Shown in pieces: positions 25,210 to 31,441 of a stretch of DNA of 31,441 bases. The translations under genes and the position numbers were made by a program. This DNA comes from JAAYAY01 sp964429355 (lineage in GTDB: Bacteria > Planctomycetota > Planctomycetia > Pirellulales > Thermoguttaceae): assembly GCA_964429355.1 (NCBI GenBank), contig CAYSCH010000066.1, positions 1 to 31,441 on the forward strand, given 5' to 3'. The number at the start of each line of letters is the position of its first letter. Position 1 is the stretch's first letter. Under the pieces are notes generated by a model. The model was not told where the DNA came from, ran no database searches, and saw nothing but the letters and a program-made list of their open reading frames with translations.

Positions 25210-28185
25210 CTACCTCTTCCGGATCTTCAGCGCGATGTCGGTTTCCAGCCTGGGGAGCTCCAGAGGTAGCACTCCGTCTCGCGCTTCGATCTGCTCGCTC
25301 CGCAGCGTCTGCCCCTTCCAGGTCTCCCACCACTCGACGTCGTAGCTCCCGTCCGCCGTCGTGACTCCCAGCCGAAAGCCGTCGACCGGCGCGACGGCTT
25401 TCTGGCCGTGGTTGTACCACGAGCTTTCGCGGTTCTGGATCCACAACACCGACACCAAATCGCTCTTCATTCCGCAGACGAGCACGTTGGGCCGGTCCAG
25501 CACCTGGCAACCTGTGAATCGGTAGCCGGTGGTGGTGACCCAGTCGCGGCCAAAGTTCTCTACACGGATGCGGTGGGGACCGGCCGGAACGTCGACCTGG
25601 ACGTCCTTGTCGTAGGTTGTCTCCCAGAGCTTCCACTGGGGCCGGTAGACGCTCTCCTTGCCCAGGCCCTCGCCGCAAGGCAGTTCATGTTCGAGCTTCA
25701 ACTGGTCGTCGATCCAGATCTTGAGCAAGCCCGAACTCGACACCCGGCCCACGCGAACGATGAACTTGCCCGGAGCCGGATAGGTCACGAGGAACGTGGG
25801 TGGGTTCTTGATATCCTGGTGCGACTGACCGTGAAGGAGTTGCTGAGGCTGGCGGCCGTCCCCGATCGTGCCGTCGGGGTGAACGACAAACTCGGCGTGT
25901 TCCGGCTTCCCCCAGCGGCTCAATGTGGCAATGACCACGTCGCGAGTGTCCGGGGGGCGGTTGGCGTCGAGGTATTCCGGCCGCGTGGTCCGGAGCATCG
26001 TCCAACGGGCGGTACCCAGCGGCAGGTCCCGGCTGAAATCGGCCAACGACGTGAAGTGGAAATACAGATCCAGCGGGTCGATGTAGTTCTCGTGCCACCA
26101 GGGCATCGGCCCGCCGGCCGAGAGACTCGTCAGCCCGGCCCAAAGCGAATTGTGCAGAGCCCACCCCTGGGGGTCCTTGTCGGCCGTCGTCGAGTGGCTC
26201 CGGATTCCGAATTCGCCGAAAATATGGGGCTTGGAAAACCGATCCCACTGGTGGAGGCAGTAGCTTCGCACCGCCTCGGCCGTGTTGCCGTCGTCGTTGG
26301 TGTAACAATGGGTCTGCACGATGTCGATGCTCTTCAGTTTCCAATACTCCTCAGGCCCGGTCTTGCTCCAGAAGCTGGTGGTGATCAGGTGGCCGAACGG
26401 GTCGATCGATCGCAGGTAGTCCGACATCTCCTCATGCCAGGGCCGCTTCACCTCGTCGGGCGAATCGGCCCAGCCCTCCATTTCATTGCCAAACTCCCAG
26501 CACAACACATGGGTACTGTAGCCCCAACGGGCGACCGTGTAACGTAGTCGGTTGCGGTAATGGCGTCGCGCTGTCTCATCGGTGAACCACTCGCGGGGCG
26601 TCTGGCAGGGGCCGCCGTTGCGGGCGTTGAACGGGTTCCGTTCCCAGCCGGATTCGCGGAAATCCTGGTGCGTGTCCATGCACATCATGTAGTACAGTCC
26701 CAACTCGGCGGCCTGGTCGAGCGACATGTCGATCCTGGCAGCCACGTCCTGCCGGTACCAGCCGAGCCGGTCGGTCCATTCGATGCCGAACCCGCTGGAA
26801 CTCATCCACCAACGATTGAAGTTCTCCTTCGCCGCGGCGAACTTCCGCATCGCTTCGTCGCCGAGTTGCCCCGTGGTGTGATAGATGGGCAGGTTGTGGC
26901 CGATGGCAAAATACCCCTCCCCGTTGTCGAACGCGAGGTAGTGGGGGTCGATCTTGCTGGTGCGGATGAAGCCCGGCCGCTTCCCCGCAACACATTCCAG
27001 CGAGCCCTCGCCCCCCGTGATTTCGCCGCTGCGGTCGCGCAGTTGCAGGTGCCAGCGATAGTTTCCCAGCTCCTGCGGTGCAAAACGTACTCGCCAGCCG
27101 CTTCTGCCGGCCCCTTTCGGGACTCCTGCCGCTGCCTGCGATCCCTGTTGGCGGGCCGCCTCGTTGCCGTTCCCGGGAGTGGCTTCTGATTCAGGAACCA
27201 TCACCTCGGCCCCTTCGGCAGGTTCACGGCGATGAGCGACGGCGAAGAACCCGGGCACGACCAGCTTCCGGCCGGATGGCGATGTGAAGACGGCATCGAG
27301 TCGCACCTCGTCCGGGTCGAAGGGATTCTCGTACGTCGCCCCGAGGTCGACCTCGAGTTCCACTCGCTCGTACTGGGCTGCGCGGGCCGACTTGGGTGTT
27401 ACCGAGCGGATTGCCAGCGGATCGCGGGCCGGTTCGATCTGGCCGGGAAAATGCTCGGGCATGTCGGCAAACCCGACGGTGTATTCCGCCACGGCCGTCT
27501 GGTCGGCTTCGAAATCGGACGGCACCAGATTGACGCGGAACGTGTAGGCTCGCTTACCCCCTTCGCTTTCGGCGGCTCGGTATCCGGGCAGATCGAAGCA
27601 CAGACTCCGCGGGCGGTCCAGTTCCAGCAGAACCCGATTGGCGGCTGCGTCGGGCACGGACGAAAGCGTGCCTTGGGCTGAAGGGGCCAGCCACACCCGC
27701 TGCGACGGCGGCAGCGCATCGCGACTGGCGGAGACGTGAAGAAAGATACCCCCGACCAGCTTGAGAGGCCCGGTTTTGCGCAGCTCGCAGCGCACGTGGA
27801 GTCCTTCGCCGCCGGGCGCAACCCGGCAGACGTACTTGACCGGCGACGAACCCTCCCGGGCGGAGAACGTGCCCTCCATCACGAGGTTCCCGTCAGCTTC
27901 GAGCGACGGCCCTTTCTCGATCTTGCCCCCGGGGAGCGTTTCGTAGATCCACTGGTCGTGCCAGAGGAACATGTGCCAATTCAGCTCGCCTTTGCCGGTG
28001 ATTCCGGCGGACCACCTGCCTCGGTCGAAGCGAATGTACTCGCCGTTCTTCTGCCAGACATAACCGCGGTCGGTTGTTTCGAGGGACTGGGCCACGGCCG
28101 TGAGAGGAAGAAGAGCTGGTGCCAAGAAACAAAGCAGTGAACACTGGGCTTGCCTCCAGTGTGGGATCGATTCGGCTATTGTCAT
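25210..28185 (-). CDS. Secreted DUF5060 plus clan GH-A (GH5-like) glycoside hydrolase
   Basis: This large protein (991 residues) has a signal peptide (about 12-33). A beta-rich N-terminal region of unknown family covers about 35-255. A DUF5060 domain (about 260-400) follows, interrupted by a Glu/Gly/Ala/Gln-rich insert. The catalytic TIM barrel (about 410-700) shows WEFGNEMEG with acid/base E568 after N567, and HIFGEFGIRSH with nucleophile E658, a normal spacing for clan GH-A. The C-terminal 250 residues contain beta-sandwich segments such as VDVPAGPHRIRVENFG that may bind sugar. The start at 28185 fits the signal peptide and has AGGA ten bases upstream. The substrate is unknown; related proteins act on beta-glycans. 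Confidence 0.85.
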   Translation of the reverse strand: MTIAESIPHWRQAQCSLLCFLAPALLPLTAVAQSLETTDRGYVWQKNGEYIRFDRGRWSAGITGKGELNWHMFLWHDQWIYETLPGGKIEKGPSLEADGNLVMEGTFSAREGSSPVKYVCRVAPGGEGLHVRCELRKTGPLKLVGGIFLHVSASRDALPPSQRVWLAPSAQGTLSSVPDAAANRVLLELDRPRSLCFDLPGYRAAESEGGKRAYTFRVNLVPSDFEADQTAVAEYTVGFADMPEHFPGQIEPARDPLAIRSVTPKSARAAQYERVELEVDLGATYENPFDPDEVRLDAVFTSPSGRKLVVPGFFAVAHRREPAEGAEVMVPESEATPGNGNEAARQQGSQAAAGVPKGAGRSGWRVRFAPQELGNYRWHLQLRDRSGEITGGEGSLECVAGKRPGFIRTSKIDPHYLAFDNGEGYFAIGHNLPIYHTTGQLGDEAMRKFAAAKENFNRWWMSSSGFGIEWTDRLGWYRQDVAARIDMSLDQAAELGLYYMMCMDTHQDFRESGWERNPFNARNGGPCQTPREWFTDETARRHYRNRLRYTVARWGYSTHVLCWEFGNEMEGWADSPDEVKRPWHEEMSDYLRSIDPFGHLITTSFWSKTGPEEYWKLKSIDIVQTHCYTNDDGNTAEAVRSYCLHQWDRFSKPHIFGEFGIRSHSTTADKDPQGWALHNSLWAGLTSLSAGGPMPWWHENYIDPLDLYFHFTSLADFSRDLPLGTARWTMLRTTRPEYLDANRPPDTRDVVIATLSRWGKPEHAEFVVHPDGTIGDGRQPQQLLHGQSHQDIKNPPTFLVTYPAPGKFIVRVGRVSSSGLLKIWIDDQLKLEHELPCGEGLGKESVYRPQWKLWETTYDKDVQVDVPAGPHRIRVENFGRDWVTTTGYRFTGCQVLDRPNVLVCGMKSDLVSVLWIQNRESSWYNHGQKAVAPVDGFRLGVTTADGSYDVEWWETWKGQTLRSEQIEARDGVLPLELPRLETDIALKIRKR

Positions 28186-28253
28186 GATCGTTCGTCCTCG
28201 CAAGCATGAGATGTGGGTCCACTGGCCAGGATGGATCATCTTACCAGAGTGCC

Positions 28254-28274
28254 CGAAACGAACCAACCGTTTCG
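28254..28274. promoter_or_regulatory. Inverted repeat between the glycosidase and Rieske genes
   Basis: CGAAACG (28254-28260) and CGTTTCG (28268-28274) are perfectly complementary around AACCAAC. The site is in the 190-base divergent region, 69 bases from the glycosidase start and 102 from the Rieske start. A tandem GACTGGCC (28281-28296) follows. An operator for either gene is plausible. Confidence 0.4.
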
Positions 28275-28375
28275 AGTTTCGACTGGCCGACTGGCCGGAG
28301 GGGGCGACGGGCGATAGAATCTGGGGTACGGAAAGGCGGATGGGTTCCGCAGGGCGCCGTCGGAGGAATGCAGGC

Positions 28376-28702
28376 GTGGACGAGTTTATTCTGATAGCCA
28401 GAACGAGCGATATTCCGGAGGGGGCATCCCGGGCTTTCTCGGTTGCGGGGCGAGAGATTGCCGTGTTTCGCCACGAAGGCCAGTTCTACGCGATGGACGA
28501 CTACTGCCCGCATATGGGTGAATCACTGGCGCTGGGCGACATCCACGGCGACGCGGTGCTGTGCTCTCGCCATCTCTGGGCGTTTCGGCTGGCCGATGGC
28601 GCATGTATCGATGTTCCGCGGCTGTCGGCGGAGACGTTCGAGGTTCGGGTAGATGGCGATCAAGTGCTGGTGAGGGTGCCGCAAGAGTCGAGAAAAGCCT
28701 GA
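28376..28702 (+). CDS. Small Rieske [2Fe-2S] ferredoxin (NirD/BphF-like)
   Basis: The 108-residue protein is a single Rieske domain. The cluster ligands are C44 and H46 (CPHMG) and C63 and H66 (CSRHLWAF). No signal or membrane segment is present, so it is a soluble electron carrier or the small subunit of a reductase or dioxygenase. A GTG at 28376 is chosen as start because GGAGGA (28362-28367) lies eight bases upstream; the in-frame ATG at 28340 has no room for a site. No partner oxygenase or reductase gene is adjacent. Its last 43 bases overlap the end of the convergent double-receiver gene. Confidence 0.85.
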   Translation: MDEFILIARTSDIPEGASRAFSVAGREIAVFRHEGQFYAMDDYCPHMGESLALGDIHGDAVLCSRHLWAFRLADGACIDVPRLSAETFEVRVDGDQVLVRVPQESRKA

Positions 28703-29802
28703 TCTTCGGCAACCTCCTCGGGCTGCAACTCCACGGCCTCTCTCGTGGCGCACAGGGATTCGAGCGCGGACTGAGCCAGAACGGTCTTGACCATCGACAC
28801 CAGGCCGCTGGGCGTGTAGGGCTTCAGCAGATAGCCCTGAACATTGAGCTTGGCGGCAAGTTTCACGGTGGTAGCCATTCGATCGGCGCTGCAGATGATC
28901 ACGGGCACGTCGGGGCAACGTCCACCGTGACGAAGGGCGTTGACGAGCCGCAGTCCGTTAGCTGCTCCAAGGTGTACATCGGTGAGAACGAGTGACGGGG
29001 TGCGTTTCTCCAGTTCGTTTCTCGCCATTTCGACCGTGGAGGCGACGATCACATCCATGCCGTGGTTTTCAAGAATGTGGCGGGCGATTTCGGCGCAGAT
29101 CTCACTATCTTCAATGAGGAGCACCAAGGGTCTGGTCTCATCCGATGAGGCCGCTTGATGTCCACCATTGGAGAGGGCGAACTCCTGCTCCAACCGCTTG
29201 AGCCGGCCACAGATGACATCGATGAGGCAATGCTGATAGACACCGGCGAGCCAGCCGCCGTCGACTAGTGAGAGGGGGTTTCGTTCGGCCTTGAAGCGAG
29301 TGATCGCATCGACCACCGGGTTATCGCCCCTGCTTTTGAGAATCGCCCGCAGTTCCCCAAGCAACCTGAGAATCTGGCGAGAACGCCGTTTCTCCTGGGC
29401 GTGCAACTCGGGCAGATCGGGGAGACAATGGCTTCGGGCGCGATCGACCAACATGGCCGCCCGGTAAGGATCCACGACCGAGTCGATGAGCATATAGTCG
29501 AAGACCTCCCAACGACGAGCGACTTCGGCAACGATGGGAGTGTCTTTGGGCTCACAGACCAGGATCACCTGGCAGTCCTTCGCCAGGCAACCGACCATTC
29601 GATAGAGCGGGCTTCCGTCAGGCAATTGGGCATCGAAATCGACGAACGCCACTTCTGCCAAGGCCACGCCATCGCGGGCTGTTTCGTCGATCTGGTCCGG
29701 CGGGATGATTCGGACCGCGACGTCCATCCGGCTGAGCTGGCGGTGTACCGCTTCGGCAAATGCCTGGTGGCGGGAAACGACGAGAACTAATGGCTTGGCC
29801 AT
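28660..29802 (-). CDS. Double-receiver response regulator without output domain
   Basis: The 380-residue protein has an N-terminal receiver-like domain (about 3-125) that keeps an Asp (D55) but lacks the acidic pair, so it is probably degenerate. A helical middle (130-220) links it to a canonical receiver (225-345) with E231/D232, phospho-acceptor D275 (LVLTDVHLG), S305 and K327. The last 35 residues are Glu-rich with no output fold. It may relay phosphate or act through protein contacts. GGAGG lies eight bases before the start at 29802, and a longer upstream frame is not supported. No kinase is adjacent. The 3' end overlaps the Rieske gene by 43 bases. Confidence 0.85.
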   Translation of the reverse strand: MAKPLVLVVSRHQAFAEAVHRQLSRMDVAVRIIPPDQIDETARDGVALAEVAFVDFDAQLPDGSPLYRMVGCLAKDCQVILVCEPKDTPIVAEVARRWEVFDYMLIDSVVDPYRAAMLVDRARSHCLPDLPELHAQEKRRSRQILRLLGELRAILKSRGDNPVVDAITRFKAERNPLSLVDGGWLAGVYQHCLIDVICGRLKRLEQEFALSNGGHQAASSDETRPLVLLIEDSEICAEIARHILENHGMDVIVASTVEMARNELEKRTPSLVLTDVHLGAANGLRLVNALRHGGRCPDVPVIICSADRMATTVKLAAKLNVQGYLLKPYTPSGLVSMVKTVLAQSALESLCATREAVELQPEEVAEDQAFLDSCGTLTST

Positions 29803-30207
29803 GGGAACGCCTCCGAGAGCGAGGAAAAGACGAGGGAAGAGGGCTCCACCCTCAAATCCGAACGGCTCAGCGTGACGAGCCGCTACCGCCGCCTTCCAGC
29901 GGCCTCTTGGAACCGATGCCAAAACTAGCGGCAACCCTGTCGTCTTCCGCCCGAGGGAAGCCTTTGAGTCGCTGACAATCCCACGGATAATGCCCATCCA
30001 CGCCCGTAGGAGACTCCCACGTTTTTTCACAGCTTCTCAATGTGGTTTTGGGATAGTTCTCAGACCCATTCCTCCCAGAGACTACGCACTCGACAATTAC
30101 CATGGCTTAACGAATCGCTTCTCGCCAACCGGGTTCTCTACCGTAAGTATACGTCAGGGCGCCACGGTTGCGCGCGAAACTGTGAAATTGCGGCACCGGA
30201 ATCTGCC
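29803..30207. other. Non-coding gap upstream of the double-receiver gene
   Basis: These 405 bases show no convincing gene. They contain two small adjacent hairpins, CGGCTC (29863-29868)/GAGCCG (29877-29882) and TTCCA (29894-29898)/TGGAA (29908-29912), and a terminator-like element at 30005-30027. On the minus strand TATACT (complement of 30146-30151) is a possible -10 without a good -35. Confidence 0.5.
30005..30027 (+). terminator. Terminator-like hairpin with T6, plus strand
   Basis: CGT-A-GGA (30005-30011) pairs with TCC-C-ACG (30015-30021) around GAC with one A/C mismatch, and is followed at once by six Ts (30022-30027). The form is right for an intrinsic terminator, but no plus-strand gene lies within 1.3 kb upstream. 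It may be chance or end an antisense transcript. Confidence 0.3.
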
Positions 30208-30891
30208 TCAAAGGGTTATCATTGCCCCGGGCTCGAGGACCACCGGTTCCGTTGCCGTCTCTTTTCGAACGCGTTGGGACCAGACCTGGGCATCCTGATC
30301 GATGAGGGGCCAAGTCTTGTTGTGGACGGGAACAACCCGTTTGGGTTGGAGAAGCTTGACGGCCTCCAGGGCATCGTCGGGGCCCATGGTGAAATTGTCG
30401 CCGATGGGTAGGGATGCAAGTGCCAACCCACAGGAACCGATGAGTTTCATGTCGTAGAACAGGCCGGTATCGCACGCGAAGTAGACATTGCCCTCGGGAA
30501 AGCTCACGACGAACCCGGCCGGATTGCCGCCGTTGGCGCCGTCGGGAAGCATCGACGTGTGATGGGCAATCGTCATCTTCACGCGGCCAAAGGGAAAGTT
30601 GAACCCGCCACCGATGTTCATGGCGTGGACCTTTTCGAGCCCCTTGGCCGCGAACCACTCACTGATTTCGAAGTTGGAGACAATCGTAGCAGCAGTCCGC
30701 CGCGAGATCTTCTCCACGTCGGCCACGTGGTCGTAGTGTCCGTGGGAAACGAGGATGTAATCGGCTTCGACCTCGCCCGACTTCATGGGTGCCACGGGGG
30801 AATCATCCAGAAACGGATCAATGAGAATCGCATGCCCTGCCGACTTGATCGACCAGCTTCCGTGTCCTAGCCAAGTGAGTTCGGTCGGCAT
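30208..30891 (-). CDS. UPF0173-type metal-dependent hydrolase (MBL fold)
   Basis: The 227-residue protein has the UPF0173 pattern: LTWLGHGSWSI at the start, metal motif SHGHYDH with H50, H52, D54 and H55, then ACDTGLF and the family-specific GDNFTMGPDDALEAVKLLQPK near the end. Related proteins are small cytoplasmic hydrolases of unknown physiological substrate, some with nuclease or lactonase-like activity. GGAGA lies eight bases before the ATG at 30891. It is 69 bases downstream of pgi on the same strand and is probably co-transcribed with it. The family assignment is firm; the function is open. Confidence 0.9.
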   Translation of the reverse strand: MPTELTWLGHGSWSIKSAGHAILIDPFLDDSPVAPMKSGEVEADYILVSHGHYDHVADVEKISRRTAATIVSNFEISEWFAAKGLEKVHAMNIGGGFNFPFGRVKMTIAHHTSMLPDGANGGNPAGFVVSFPEGNVYFACDTGLFYDMKLIGSCGLALASLPIGDNFTMGPDDALEAVKLLQPKRVVPVHNKTWPLIDQDAQVWSQRVRKETATEPVVLEPGAMITL

Positions 30892-30960
30892 AATGTCGGT
30901 CTCCAGGAAAACTACGATCGGGACTGAGAGACTGTGGGACGCGATTGCTTGGGGGAGGAG

Positions 30961-31441
30961 TCACAGCTTGCGGTTCTTGCGGAACCAGGAGATCAGGGCG
31001 TTAGTCGAGGCATCGTGGGCGAGCTGTGGCTCAGCGGACGCTGCCAGTTCGGGCAGAATCCGTTTAGCGAGGACCTTGCCGAGTTCGACGCCCCATTGAT
31101 CGAAGCTGTTGACCTGCCAGATGACACCCTGGACGAAGATCTTGTGTTCGTACAAGGCGATGAGCTTGCCGAGGGTTTCCGGATCGAGCAGCTCCGCCAT
31201 GATCGTATTGGTGGGCCGGTTGCCTTCGAAGACCTTGTGCGGTACGAGATCATCGGGTGCACCTTCGTCCACGACTTGTTCACGGGTTTTGCCGAAGGCC
31301 AGGGCTTCGGTCTGGGCGAAGAAATTGGCCATCAACTTGGCGTGGTGGTCGCCGATCGGATTCTGGCTGCGGGCGAAGCCGATGAAATCAGCCGGCACGA
31401 TCTTGGTGCCCTGGTGCAGCAACTGGTAGAAGGCGTGCTGG
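30961..31441 (-). CDS. pgi: Glucose-6-phosphate isomerase, C-terminal part (5' end outside the window)
   Basis: The gene runs off the right edge; about 160 C-terminal codons are visible. They include QHAFYQLLHQGT with the conserved catalytic His, KIVPADFIGF, HHAKLMANFFAQTEALAFGK, VFEGNRPTNTI and IFVQGVIWQVNSFDQWGVEL with the conserved lysine in ELGK. These are classic motifs of the Pgi family, which interconverts glucose 6-phosphate and fructose 6-phosphate. It supplies or drains the glucose 6-phosphate used by zwf in the same window, though it is transcribed from the other strand and is not in that operon. Confidence 0.95.
   Translation of the reverse strand, partial: QHAFYQLLHQGTKIVPADFIGFARSQNPIGDHHAKLMANFFAQTEALAFGKTREQVVDEGAPDDLVPHKVFEGNRPTNTIMAELLDPETLGKLIALYEHKIFVQGVIWQVNSFDQWGVELGKVLAKRILPELAASAEPQLAHDASTNALISWFRKNRKL

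Overview
The window looks like chromosomal DNA of a free-living, GC-rich member of the Planctomycetota, probably a Pirellulales-like lineage. The signs are type I sulfatases, a twin-arginine-exported Gfo/Idh/MocA oxidoreductase, an HzsA-related PD40/dihaem protein, a leucine-rich-repeat lipoprotein, a DUF5060 glycoside hydrolase and sparse operons. This lineage call is inferred from gene content. A run of ten Ns at 4170-4179 shows that the sequence is a scaffolded assembly. I saw no tRNA, rRNA, insertion sequence, prophage or CRISPR array.

Left part (1-8344, all minus strand): a cut-off endonuclease/exonuclease/phosphatase gene follows a family-10 pectate lyase. Next come a leucine-rich-repeat lipoprotein, a Tat-exported oxidoreductase interrupted by the N gap, and an NtrC-type two-component pair whose genes overlap by 8 bases.

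Middle part (8674-15883, plus strand): six closely spaced genes form a probable operon for sulfated polysaccharide breakdown. They are a HpcH/HpaI aldolase, a sulfatase remnant with a large internal deletion, an intact sulfatase, a GH16 glycosidase, an HzsA-related dihaem protein and an exported TIM-barrel isomerase. A perfect 9-bp inverted repeat lies upstream of the first gene and a strong hairpin follows the last. Exported enzymes would remove sulfate and cut the glycan, while the aldolase would split a keto-deoxy acid product in the cytoplasm.

Right part (16070-31441): central carbon genes are loosely grouped and not in one operon: gnd, an SDR dehydrogenase, zwf, glpK and the end of pgi. 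Between them lie a NagX-like membrane acyltransferase, two metallo-beta-lactamase-fold hydrolases, a DUF5060/clan GH-A glycosidase, a small Rieske protein and a double-receiver regulator. Three convergent gene pairs meet with 4, 2 and -43 bases between stop codons. The region upstream of glpK carries four TAGGA boxes in alternating orientation, just upstream of a recognisable promoter.
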